Below are positions 8,743-16,533 of a stretch of DNA of 64,000 bases, piece by piece. The stretch covers positions 496,001 to 560,000 of the forward strand of contig NZ_SMGR01000002.1 of the NCBI RefSeq assembly GCF_004346865.1, in the 5' to 3' direction. The notes under the pieces were generated by a model, which saw only the letters and a list, made by a program, of their open reading frames with translations, searched no databases and was not told where the DNA came from. Position 1 is the first letter of the stretch. Each line of letters opens with the position of its first letter. The translations under genes and the position numbers were made by a program. This stretch comes from Shimia isoporae. Its GTDB lineage: Bacteria > Pseudomonadota > Alphaproteobacteria > Rhodobacterales > Rhodobacteraceae.

Positions 8743-9368
8743 TTGACGGTCTTCTAAAGGACAAGATCGACCCGATTTGGGAGGCGCTTTCCACGCCTCT
8801 TGTAAAAGCGGGCCTGACCCCCAATCAGGTCACGGCAACAGGTCTCGTGCTGATTGTCGTCGTATCTCTCGGATATCTTTGGCACGGCTCACCCGCAGTC
8901 TATGGTCTGACCCTTGTCGTAGCCTTCGCCTTTGATGCATTGGACGGTGCCGTTGCACGCCGCACGGGGCAGAGCTCGAAGTCGGGCGGCTATTTCGATG
9001 CCATAGTCGACCGCTATCAGGAACTTGCTGTACTGGTTGTGCTGGCGCTGGCACACAATCTCTGGCCCTTGGCGCTCGCTTGCTTTTCCGGCTCGGTCCT
9101 TACGTCCTATGCAAAGGCGCGCACGGCGATCGAAATGCCCGTATCCAACACCGATTGGCCGGATTTCTTCGAACGTATGGAAAGAGTTATCTATCTGTGC
9201 GCGATGCTTTTGCTCGCCGGACTTCTGGGGGATTGGGTCATTACAGTTGGCATGGCCGGGTTTGCGGCTTTGGCTCACGCCACTGCCCTGCAACGCGCGC
9301 GCCGGGCCTATGACATTCTTAAGAAGGCCGACGCTCAGGCGAGGGCATCCGACGACCCCCAAACGTAG
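8739..9368 (+). CDS. CDP-alcohol phosphatidyltransferase (phosphatidylinositol-phosphate-synthase-like)
   Basis: A 209-residue membrane enzyme with a perfect CDP-alcohol phosphotransferase motif: D66xxDGxxAR(x8)GxxxD87xxxD91. These acidic residues bind the metal and CDP-lipid. The family joins a CDP-lipid to an alcohol or alcohol phosphate (inositol 1-phosphate, glycerol 3-phosphate, serine). Because ino1 and a CDP-diacylglycerol synthase are in the same operon, inositol 1-phosphate is the likeliest acceptor, giving a phosphatidylinositol-phosphate-type or ceramide analogue. The polyol phosphate made by the overlapping FGGY kinase is the alternative. The 3' end overlaps by 34 bases with the convergent six-TM gene. 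Confidence 0.85.
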   Translation: MIDGLLKDKIDPIWEALSTPLVKAGLTPNQVTATGLVLIVVVSLGYLWHGSPAVYGLTLVVAFAFDALDGAVARRTGQSSKSGGYFDAIVDRYQELAVLVVLALAHNLWPLALACFSGSVLTSYAKARTAIEMPVSNTDWPDFFERMERVIYLCAMLLLAGLLGDWVITVGMAGFAALAHATALQRARRAYDILKKADAQARASDDPQT

Positions 9369-10111
9369 CGCACCACTGTTGCGATGCAATCCGGCGCAAA
9401 GCTCAAAACATAAATCAGAAACGAACTCAAAAGCACCGGTTCCGTGGAAACATAGACCGTGAAAAGCGGCCCGTTCAAAACCCCAAGCTCCACATCCTTG
9501 AGCACAAAGCAGACCAGATAAATCACAGCTAGCGCCACCGGCACCCATACGTAAATCCGCCTTACCCGAGCCATCCACGGCAGGACAATCCGCCCGTCAG
9601 CCGGCAGTTTGGCATAGGCGTTCGACAAAATCTGGCCAACAAATACAACGGCCGCCTGGCTGAAGAAAAACAGATAACTGCCAGCCATATGCCCGAAATG
9701 GTGATCTGGAAACCGGAAGTGACTGAGCATCACCATCCCGACTGATGCCAACGCCTGCAAGATGACGAGCCCAACGCTGACTCGGAAAAACCAACGCAAG
9801 GTGGCCTCAGTCTGGGCTCCGTTCCGGCGCAACTCGTGCAAACCGGACCAAACCAGCAGCAGGACGCCGACTAGCAGCACAGGGGCGCAAATCGCCATCC
9901 ACTCGGCAAAAGGCTCGCCGATACGCGGATCGGAAATTGCCCGGCTGATGGTCGGCGATTGGTGCGCCACCCTGTCTGGATTGGATGCGATAAAGTCCCA
10001 GCGCGCCGTATAAATCAACGCGTTGACAACCCAGACCACAAAAGAGGTGCAGACGACCGAGATCAGCAGCCCAACCGTTGCCACGCCATTTGGCCGCTGT
10101 CCGCTGCTCAC
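9335..10111 (-). CDS. Six-TM membrane protein, possibly Frag1/DRAM/Sfk1-like
   Basis: A 258-residue protein with six predicted TM helices (near residues 13-35, 70-90, 105-125, 138-160, 180-200 and 215-240). A HHFGHMAG segment precedes TM4, which recalls the conserved histidine/glycine patch of Frag1/DRAM/Sfk1 (PGAP2-related) proteins; that resemblance is weak. It follows the ABC transporter gene with an ATGA overlap, so both are co-transcribed. Its last 34 bases overlap the 3' end of the convergent phosphatidyltransferase gene. Because it sits against the lipid operon, a role in lipid handling or in assisting the exporter is plausible but unproven. Confidence 0.6.
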   Translation of the reverse strand: MSSGQRPNGVATVGLLISVVCTSFVVWVVNALIYTARWDFIASNPDRVAHQSPTISRAISDPRIGEPFAEWMAICAPVLLVGVLLLVWSGLHELRRNGAQTEATLRWFFRVSVGLVILQALASVGMVMLSHFRFPDHHFGHMAGSYLFFFSQAAVVFVGQILSNAYAKLPADGRIVLPWMARVRRIYVWVPVALAVIYLVCFVLKDVELGVLNGPLFTVYVSTEPVLLSSFLIYVLSFAPDCIATVVRYVWGSSDALA

Positions 10112-11823
10112 GCCTGTTCCACCCGAGTTGCGGCCATGCGTTCGTCTGACACGATTTGCCCACCCGCCATTTTGATAAGCCTGTCACATTTGTGGAACTG
10201 GTGATCATCATGAGTCACCGCCAAAACCAACCGACCTGACCCGCTCAATTCCGGCACCAGCACATCATAGAAAAATGCGCGGTTCGCCGGATCCTGATCC
10301 GCTGCAAATTCGTCTAACACGATAATTGGTCGCTGCTCTGCCAGCGCAACCGCCAGCGCCAGTCGTCTGCTTTGACCTGCTGAAAGAGACGTGCTTGAGA
10401 ACTTGTCATCCAGCATGCTGACTCGTCCACGAAGGTCTAGCCGGTCAATATGCTCTTCCAACGCGGCAAGCTCCTGATCGGAAAAGCCATAAGCACGTTC
10501 AAACAGGTGAAAGCCGGAAAAAACGCCTGAAAACAGCTCGCGATAGGCACCCGTCGTTTGTTTGGTCAACGGATGTCCATCAAGCTGCACGTCGCCGCGT
10601 GTCGGATTGCGCAACCCCGTGATCAGCGACAACAATGTCGTCTTGCCTGAACCGTTCCCGCCACATACAAAAACCGTTTCGCCCGGATGAAAAGTCAGGT
10701 TCACGGGTCCTAAATCAAACGGCTCCGCATCCGCTGCGTCTGCATCTCCCAATCGCGCTTCGACGTTCACCAACGCGATTTCCGAGAAGCTGCGTTTGAC
10801 GTCTGTGCTGTCGACCATTGCCTGACTTTGGGCGCCGGCCAAAGCACGATCCACCGTCAGAATGCGAAAATAGGCTGTCTCCGATTGGCTCAGAGCAGGC
10901 AATGCATTGAACAGCGTTTCAATCGGTGTGTTGACCAGAAAGATGATGGTCAGAACCTGAAAAAGAACGGTGGCATCCGCATTCCTCAACGCAGGAAGCG
11001 CGATCACGACAAAGCAGAGCAAGAGAATGATCGCCGCCTGCCCAACTCCCGCACTTGCCGCAAACAAACGTTGGGCATGCATCCGGGCACCGACGTGATC
11101 ATCAATCAAACCGAGCGTCTCCGCTTCAAGTGCATCCCGGCGCGCCCGACGCAACCGCAACTCCTTCCAGCCTCCCAACATGTCACCAACGCGGTCACAA
11201 TACTCTGCAAAAAGCCGTGCGGCCTCATGCCCCCATTTACGCGCAGGCCGATCCAAAAGAACAAACCCGGTCACTCCGATCATGACCGCCACCAGTGCTG
11301 CCGTGCCGGATTCCGGCGACACGTAGAACAAGTAGGGCAACGCAAACGCCAAAACGATAAATGCGCCGACGATTTCTACGATCGCCACCACCGTTGAGGA
11401 CAAGCCATTCACCTCACCGGTCATCGCCGAGTAAACCTGTCCGTGTTTTTGCGACAACAGAAAATCGATGTTGGCTCGCAGCAACTGCTTGGACATCCGC
11501 TCCCGAAGTTGCCGCGCCACCGAAGTCACCAAAAGGAAGGCCCGCATGCGCTGATAGTATGCAGCAGTGAGCATGGTGAGCGCGCAGATCAGCAAAAGCG
11601 ATACAGGCCAGGTAGACAGACCACCCCCCATGCGCGCGGTCTCATTGATTGAGAAAATGAGGCCGGACCGCGCGAAACTTGCAATCAGGGTCAAAGCGAC
11701 AATCGGATCGCGCATCATGCCGCTGCTGGTGGCCAGAAACCGGATCACGATCCAGCGTCGTTGCACCATCGCCTTCAGACTGCCATCACTCGGGTCCGGT
11801 ATATCCTTGAATTCGATGGTCAT
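10108..11823 (-). CDS. ABC exporter, fused TMD-NBD, cyclic peptide (SyrD/YojI) type
   Basis: A 571-residue half-transporter with about six N-terminal TM segments (residues 30-310) and a C-terminal ATPase. Walker A is GGNGSGKTT (about 384-392), the signature is LSAGQSRR, and Walker B is IIVLDEFAADQDP, followed by the switch His in THDDH. The Asp-rich D-loop and the ANIDFLLSQ/GQVYSAMTGEV region of the TMD fit the SyrD/PvdE/YojI cyclic-peptide exporter family rather than MsbA. The ATG at 11823 preceded by GTGAGG is preferred over the GTG at 11832. It leads a two-gene operon with the six-TM protein and faces the inositol lipid operon, so a lipid or lipopeptide flippase role is a reasonable guess. 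Confidence 0.82.
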   Translation of the reverse strand: MTIEFKDIPDPSDGSLKAMVQRRWIVIRFLATSSGMMRDPIVALTLIASFARSGLIFSINETARMGGGLSTWPVSLLLICALTMLTAAYYQRMRAFLLVTSVARQLRERMSKQLLRANIDFLLSQKHGQVYSAMTGEVNGLSSTVVAIVEIVGAFIVLAFALPYLFYVSPESGTAALVAVMIGVTGFVLLDRPARKWGHEAARLFAEYCDRVGDMLGGWKELRLRRARRDALEAETLGLIDDHVGARMHAQRLFAASAGVGQAAIILLLCFVVIALPALRNADATVLFQVLTIIFLVNTPIETLFNALPALSQSETAYFRILTVDRALAGAQSQAMVDSTDVKRSFSEIALVNVEARLGDADAADAEPFDLGPVNLTFHPGETVFVCGGNGSGKTTLLSLITGLRNPTRGDVQLDGHPLTKQTTGAYRELFSGVFSGFHLFERAYGFSDQELAALEEHIDRLDLRGRVSMLDDKFSSTSLSAGQSRRLALAVALAEQRPIIVLDEFAADQDPANRAFFYDVLVPELSGSGRLVLAVTHDDHQFHKCDRLIKMAGGQIVSDERMAATRVEQA

Positions 11824-11947
11824 TCGCCTCACTCGCCGTCAGGCGTCACGCTAACTGCTTTCCATTGTCCGCGCCAGATGCGTCAGCCGCATCAAAACCG
11901 ACGTAATACCGACCTTTTGCAGACGAGTTGCAGGCTTGGGTCGGGAG

Positions 11948-13288
11948 TTACTCTTCCCGCGCCCTGAATTCCCTCCAGCGCAAAACCGCATTGGCGCCCA
12001 GATCGCTGAATGGTCGGGGAGGAAGGCGCTTGGGTTCTGCTTCCGAGGCAAAAAACTCCGTGGCCTCGGAGGTTTGTCCAATCGCCATTTCTGCGGCGGC
12101 GATACCCGTCAACGTCCCGCGAGCTGTTCCCAATCCATTCTGCACGCAGGCTGAAAATACGCCCTGATCAATTTCCCGTGCCACCGCAACGCCGTTCAGC
12201 GACAGGCAAAGATGGCCTGCCCAGGAATAGGCCATCTCCATACCTTCAAGTTGCGGAAAACGTTGATCAAACTTGCGCCGCATAACCTTCTCTGCTCGAA
12301 CAAGATCCGAGGCTTTCGCCTGCATCCCTGGCCGCAAAACCGCACATGTTCGCGTCACCAACCGATGCCCGCCTTGTCCGGCATCGATCCGTCGCATTGT
12401 GGTGCCCATCGGATCGGACGGAGTTATGCCCCATCTGTCGGCACCGCCCAGTCTCGCACGCGCGTCGGAGTCGAGTTCTTTGGTCATCGTTGCGAACAAA
12501 AACAGTTGCATCAACCTGCCTTTGGCCACTCCAAAACTCTCCAGATGACCATTCACACCAAGGATAATTCGCCCCGCCGCGACACGTCCCGAAGCCGTAT
12601 GAACAATCCAATCTGAACCTTGTTTCTCAAAGGCTGAGACCGCGGAATTTTCATAAACTTCAACGCCTTGCTCGCATAGGCCACGCGCCAATCCGCGGAT
12701 ATATCCGGCTGGTTGCAACATAACCGTACCGGGGGTGAACAACCCCGAAACGTAATGATGTGACCCTGTCATCTCCGCCATCTGTCGTGCATCAAGCATC
12801 TCGTGCGGCTCGTTCAAGGATTTCAAATGCGCCGCGTAGCTGACGTTATGCCCGTGTCCTGCAGCACTGGCTGCTCCATTCACTTTGCCAACGCAGTCAA
12901 AATAGTCTGCCTGGATGCCATATTCGGTCACCGCATCGGCACCGAAAGAAATCGCACGACGATTGAGAGCAGTCACCAGGCCGTCATCGCCAGCACCAGC
13001 GTAATCCTCAGACGCAAGGTCGTGAGGAAGATCGATCATGAATCCGGAGTTTCGCCCTGCAGCACCGTCAGCGATCCGTCCGGCGTCCAGCACAACAATA
13101 CGCGCAGTCGGAGCCAACTGGCGCAATCGCCGTGCCGCAGACAAACCGGCGAACCCGGCGCCGACAATGCAAAAATCCGCAGTAATATTTCGATCCAGCG
13201 GGTGCGACGATTTTTGTGGTCCGAGGATCGCATTCCACGCCGCTACACCCCGTTGTACCGGAGTGTGCCGCGCAACATATCGAGTCAC
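11948..13288 (-). CDS. FAD-dependent amine oxidoreductase (PuuB-like)
   Basis: A 446-residue DAO-family flavoenzyme. The dinucleotide fold is VGAGFAGLSAARRL (residues 42-55), and the ADGAAGRNSGF segment around residue 75-85 binds FAD as in gamma-glutamylputrescine oxidase PuuB, glycine oxidase and sarcosine oxidase. It is the last gene of a four-gene run (gntR, dapA-like, aldehyde dehydrogenase, oxidase) and overlaps the dehydrogenase by ATGA. A flavin oxidase producing an aldehyde that the neighbouring dehydrogenase oxidises fits polyamine-type or other primary/secondary amine breakdown. There is no PuuA glutamylation enzyme, so the classical Puu pathway is not complete here. Confidence 0.82.
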   Translation of the reverse strand: MTRYVARHTPVQRGVAAWNAILGPQKSSHPLDRNITADFCIVGAGFAGLSAARRLRQLAPTARIVVLDAGRIADGAAGRNSGFMIDLPHDLASEDYAGAGDDGLVTALNRRAISFGADAVTEYGIQADYFDCVGKVNGAASAAGHGHNVSYAAHLKSLNEPHEMLDARQMAEMTGSHHYVSGLFTPGTVMLQPAGYIRGLARGLCEQGVEVYENSAVSAFEKQGSDWIVHTASGRVAAGRIILGVNGHLESFGVAKGRLMQLFLFATMTKELDSDARARLGGADRWGITPSDPMGTTMRRIDAGQGGHRLVTRTCAVLRPGMQAKASDLVRAEKVMRRKFDQRFPQLEGMEMAYSWAGHLCLSLNGVAVAREIDQGVFSACVQNGLGTARGTLTGIAAAEMAIGQTSEATEFFASEAEPKRLPPRPFSDLGANAVLRWREFRAREE

Positions 13289-14781
13289 GACACGGCCTCG
13301 TCTTCGTCGTCGGACAGGTCGACCCAGATTGTCTTCAATTGCGTATATTGGTCATGGGCATGAACTGAATTGTCACGCCCACCAAAACCCGATTGTTTGT
13401 ACCCGCCAAACGGTGTCGAAATGTCTCCCTCGCCGTACGAATTCACTGTGACCGTACCCGCGCGCAGCATCCGAGCGCCACGAATCGCCCGTTTCGCATT
13501 GGCGGTAAACAGGCTGGCGCACAGGCCATAATCCGTGTCATTCGCAATCTCGATCGCTTGATCAAAGCTGTCGACCTCAATCACTCCCAGCACTGGACCA
13601 AAAATCTCGTCGCGCGCTAAAACATGATTATTGTCAGGAAGTTGAACAAGCGACGGCGCAACAAACCCGCCCCCAGCCGCTCCTCCAAAAACAACGTCTT
13701 CAGCTTTTTTCAGATACCCGCTGACTTTTTTAAAATGCGCCGGAGACACCAAGGCACCCACCCTGGTTTCAGGGTCTAGTGGATCGCCTACATTCCAATG
13801 CTGAGCATGATGTTCAATTCGCTCCAACAACTCGGTTTTGACAGCACGATGCACAATCAAACGTGAGGTCGCAGAACAATTCTCGCCCATATTCCAAAAG
13901 GCTCCGTTCACCAAATGCTGTGCCACGCGGTCGAGGTTTTCTGCATCCTCCATGACAATGGCCGGGTTCTTTCCGCCCATTTCGAGCACCACTTCCTTGG
14001 CATTGCTTTCGGCCGAGTAACTCAGGAACAGCTTCCCGGTCTTAGTTGATCCGGTGAACGACACCATGTCGATATCCAAGTGCCTTCCGATGGGCTCGCC
14101 CACATCCGCACCACCGCCTGGTACGACATTCAGAACACCTCGCGGCACGCCCGCCTCGCTCGCCAGCTCGGCCACTCGAAGGGCTGTCAGCGACGTCTCT
14201 TCCGCAGGTTTGACAACCACAGAACAGCCCGCCGCGAGAGCAGGCCCAATTTTCCATGCCAGCATCAGAAGCGGGAAATTCCACGGCAAAATTAAACCGA
14301 CTACGCCGATTGGTTCGCGCACTACCATCGCAACATGATCATCAGAGCTCGGCGCAATCTGGTCATACATTTTGTCGATGGCTTCGGCGTGCCACTTGAT
14401 GCAATGGATTGTCTCGGGAATATCCACGGTTTCGCAATCATAGATTGGTTTGCCACTGTCGACGCTTTCCATCACCGCCAACTCTCGGGCATTGCGGGTC
14501 AGAAGTTTGGCAAAACGGATAAGAATGTCTTTGCGTTCAGAGGGATGCATGCGCGACCAGCGGCCGTCATCAAAAGCTTCACGTGCTTTTGCGACGGCAA
14601 AATCCACGTCTTCGCTTCCGCATGCGGCCACGTCAGTGAGCACCTCGCCCGTCGCAGGATTACGTGTTGCAAACGTCTTTCCGGACATCGCCGGGCGATA
14701 AGCTCCGTCGATGTACGCCGTGTTCGGAAAATCCATGTCAGCCGCGATTGCCGCGTATTCGTCCTTTGTCAGCAGATCCAT
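13285..14781 (-). CDS. Aldehyde dehydrogenase (PuuC-like)
   Basis: A 498-residue NAD(P)-dependent aldehyde dehydrogenase. PWNFPLLMLAWK, FTGSTKTG (NAD binding), the general base Glu in LEMGGKNP and the nucleophile Cys in GENCSATSRL are all present, as is the C-terminal FGGYKQSGFG. It resembles gamma-glutamyl-gamma-aminobutyraldehyde dehydrogenase PuuC and related omega-aminoaldehyde dehydrogenases. It lies three bases downstream of the DapA-like gene and overlaps the flavin oxidase by ATGA, so it should oxidise the aldehyde formed by that oxidase. The exact substrate cannot be fixed from sequence. Confidence 0.87.
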   Translation of the reverse strand: MDLLTKDEYAAIAADMDFPNTAYIDGAYRPAMSGKTFATRNPATGEVLTDVAACGSEDVDFAVAKAREAFDDGRWSRMHPSERKDILIRFAKLLTRNARELAVMESVDSGKPIYDCETVDIPETIHCIKWHAEAIDKMYDQIAPSSDDHVAMVVREPIGVVGLILPWNFPLLMLAWKIGPALAAGCSVVVKPAEETSLTALRVAELASEAGVPRGVLNVVPGGGADVGEPIGRHLDIDMVSFTGSTKTGKLFLSYSAESNAKEVVLEMGGKNPAIVMEDAENLDRVAQHLVNGAFWNMGENCSATSRLIVHRAVKTELLERIEHHAQHWNVGDPLDPETRVGALVSPAHFKKVSGYLKKAEDVVFGGAAGGGFVAPSLVQLPDNNHVLARDEIFGPVLGVIEVDSFDQAIEIANDTDYGLCASLFTANAKRAIRGARMLRAGTVTVNSYGEGDISTPFGGYKQSGFGGRDNSVHAHDQYTQLKTIWVDLSDDEDEAVS

Positions 14782-14784
14782 GTC

Positions 14785-15705
14785 TCAGCCCTCCGCCTGA
14801 ATATTTGCAATCGTGGTTTTCAGCACTCGGACAACCTGTTCCAGTGCGCGTTTATCGTCCTTGTTCAGCCCTTTCAGCGGCGCCCGAACAGGGCCGGTAT
14901 CCATCCCGTTGAGAGTCACACCGTACTTAATCGTCTGGATGAACTTCCCCCCCTGCTCGAGCACCCTCATCAAGGGCATCATCGCACTCATGATCCTGCG
15001 CCCTTTCTCGAAGTTCCTTTCGACAATACAGGCCTGATACAGCGCGATGTGTTCGTCCGGCAGGAAGTTTGATCCGCCACACACCCAGAATGGTGCGCCC
15101 CACGCAAAAAATTCCAGCGCCTGATCGTCCATGCCGCATCCCAGTTGGATATGCGGATAGTCCCTCGCCAGAAGATGCACGCGGTTGATATCGCCAGAAC
15201 TTTCCTTGATTCCGCAGAAATTCCGGCTACGACCGACCCGATCAAGGAACTCTTCTCCCATCAACGTGCCGGTTCGATGCGGGTAATTGTACAGCATCAC
15301 AGGAAGATTGGCGGCCTTATCAATTGCGAGCGCGTTCAGCGCATTTTCGCGATCCGTCGGAACGGCATAAGGCGGGCTAGCAAGTAGTATGGCGTCTGCG
15401 CCCATCTCACGTCCCGCGACAGCCAGCGATTTGGAATCATCCGTGAGCATCGCGCCCGTGCCCATAACAAGCGGCACACGGCCCTTTATCTGATCCGCAG
15501 TAAATGTCGCGATCTCAACGCGCTCTGCAACCGTCTGGGCATAGTTTTCACCAGTCGATCCGCCCGAGATCAATCCGTGTACTCCACGCGAAATCAGGTG
15601 TTCGATGACATTGGACAAGGTATCGAAATTCACAGTGCCATCATGGTGGTAAGGCGTCACCACGGGTGTGTAGATGCCTTCAAATTTGAAAATTGGTGTC
15701 ATCAT
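14785..15705 (-). CDS. Dihydrodipicolinate synthase/N-acetylneuraminate lyase family protein
   Basis: A 306-residue TIM-barrel class I aldolase-type enzyme. The phosphate/carboxylate loop GGSTGENY, the catalytic Tyr in LYNYPHRTG and the Schiff-base Lys in GIKESSGD are all in place. Housekeeping DapA is shorter and has GTTGE; the wider active site and the catabolic operon point to an aldolase, deaminase or dehydratase acting on a keto acid. It follows gntR by six bases and precedes the aldehyde dehydrogenase by three. Hydroxyproline-type pathways pair a DapA-like deaminase with a FAD oxidase and an aldehyde dehydrogenase, so a related proline- or amine-derived substrate is one option. Confidence 0.82.
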   Translation of the reverse strand: MMTPIFKFEGIYTPVVTPYHHDGTVNFDTLSNVIEHLISRGVHGLISGGSTGENYAQTVAERVEIATFTADQIKGRVPLVMGTGAMLTDDSKSLAVAGREMGADAILLASPPYAVPTDRENALNALAIDKAANLPVMLYNYPHRTGTLMGEEFLDRVGRSRNFCGIKESSGDINRVHLLARDYPHIQLGCGMDDQALEFFAWGAPFWVCGGSNFLPDEHIALYQACIVERNFEKGRRIMSAMMPLMRVLEQGGKFIQTIKYGVTLNGMDTGPVRAPLKGLNKDDKRALEQVVRVLKTTIANIQAEG

Positions 15706-15711
15706 AGTCCT

Positions 15712-16437
15712 CTATGCAGTACGCGCTCCGGGCAGTTCGCCCAAAGGCATATCCAGCCCTGCGGGCATCACAAAAAGTTCGATCTGCCCGCGCGACAAGT
15801 TCCAGTGGTCAACCGCCAGCTGAGCACAAGCGGCCTCGTCGCGGGCTTCGATTGCCGCGATGATTGCGTCGTGCTGGTCGGCCGCATCGGATACATTGCG
15901 GGCCATGCTCTCATCCTGCGGACGATAGAAAGTCATCGAAATTCGGGCGTGATCGATCAAAAGGCGCTGAAAGCTGGGCAACAAATATATGTTGTCTGCC
16001 ATCTCCCCTGTGACTTCGTGAAATCTGTTGTTTGCGAGCGCGCGATCCGTCCCCGACCCGCTGCGCAATGCGGCGCGGAAGTCTTCCTGCGAAGCTTTCA
16101 AAGCCTGTATCTGAGAGTCTGTGCGATTGACTGCCGCGAGCCGCATGACAGCCCCATAAATCATCGGAGCAGCAAGAAAGAAGTCGCGCAAGGTCTTGTG
16201 ACTCATTTCACTGACGCGCGCGCCGCGGTTTTCTCGAAGATCCAGATAACCTTCGCCTGCGAGGTTTCGAAACACCTCCCGCAACGGTGTTCGCGACAGG
16301 TTAAACTCATCGCTCAGCGCTGTCTCATCCAGATCCGAACCAGGTGGCAATGCCAACGTTAATACAGCGGATTTGAGCGACTGATAGAGTGCTTCTTTAC
16401 GAGAACTTGGATTCGCCGACACATGTTTCTCCAGCAT
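15712..16437 (-). CDS. GntR-family transcriptional regulator with FCD domain
   Basis: A 241-residue regulator. The N-terminal winged helix includes LSDEFNLSRTPLREVFRNLAGEGYLDLRENRGARV-type elements (about residues 40-75); the C-terminal FCD domain has the metal/ligand His residues in NRFHEVTG and DQHDAII. First gene of the catabolic operon, so it is likely autoregulatory. A perfect ATACA-N3-TGTAT dyad lies 37 bases upstream of its start codon and is the best operator candidate. The effector is presumably an intermediate of the amine pathway encoded downstream. Confidence 0.87.
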   Translation of the reverse strand: MLEKHVSANPSSRKEALYQSLKSAVLTLALPPGSDLDETALSDEFNLSRTPLREVFRNLAGEGYLDLRENRGARVSEMSHKTLRDFFLAAPMIYGAVMRLAAVNRTDSQIQALKASQEDFRAALRSGSGTDRALANNRFHEVTGEMADNIYLLPSFQRLLIDHARISMTFYRPQDESMARNVSDAADQHDAIIAAIEARDEAACAQLAVDHWNLSRGQIELFVMPAGLDMPLGELPGARTA

Positions 16438-16473
16438 GGAATCACCAACCTACCAGTGACGCTAGACTCAAAA

Positions 16474-16486
16474 ATACAATATGTAT
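16474..16486. promoter_or_regulatory. Candidate GntR operator (ATACA-N3-TGTAT dyad)
   Basis: A perfect five-base inverted repeat, ATACA ATA TGTAT, sits in the 96-base divergent region between gntR and the GlxA-type regulator. FCD-type GntR regulators commonly bind short AT-rich palindromes of this size close to their own promoters. The location could let one regulator control both divergent transcripts. Assignment is inference from symmetry and position. Confidence 0.5.
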
Positions 16487-16533
16487 ACAAAAAGAATTTC
16501 TTTGTCGCTTTCGCCGTGTGTTAGCCTAATCCC

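Noticed and set aside
8739-9368. Phosphatidylglycerophosphate synthase (pgsA) as housekeeping gene
   Set aside because: The motif would allow it, but coupling to the kinase and the inositol genes makes a dedicated headgroup transferase more likely.
13285-15705. Complete hydroxyproline degradation cluster
   Set aside because: No epimerase or proline racemase-like gene is present and the dehydrogenase resembles PuuC more than a ketoglutarate semialdehyde enzyme; kept only as an analogy.
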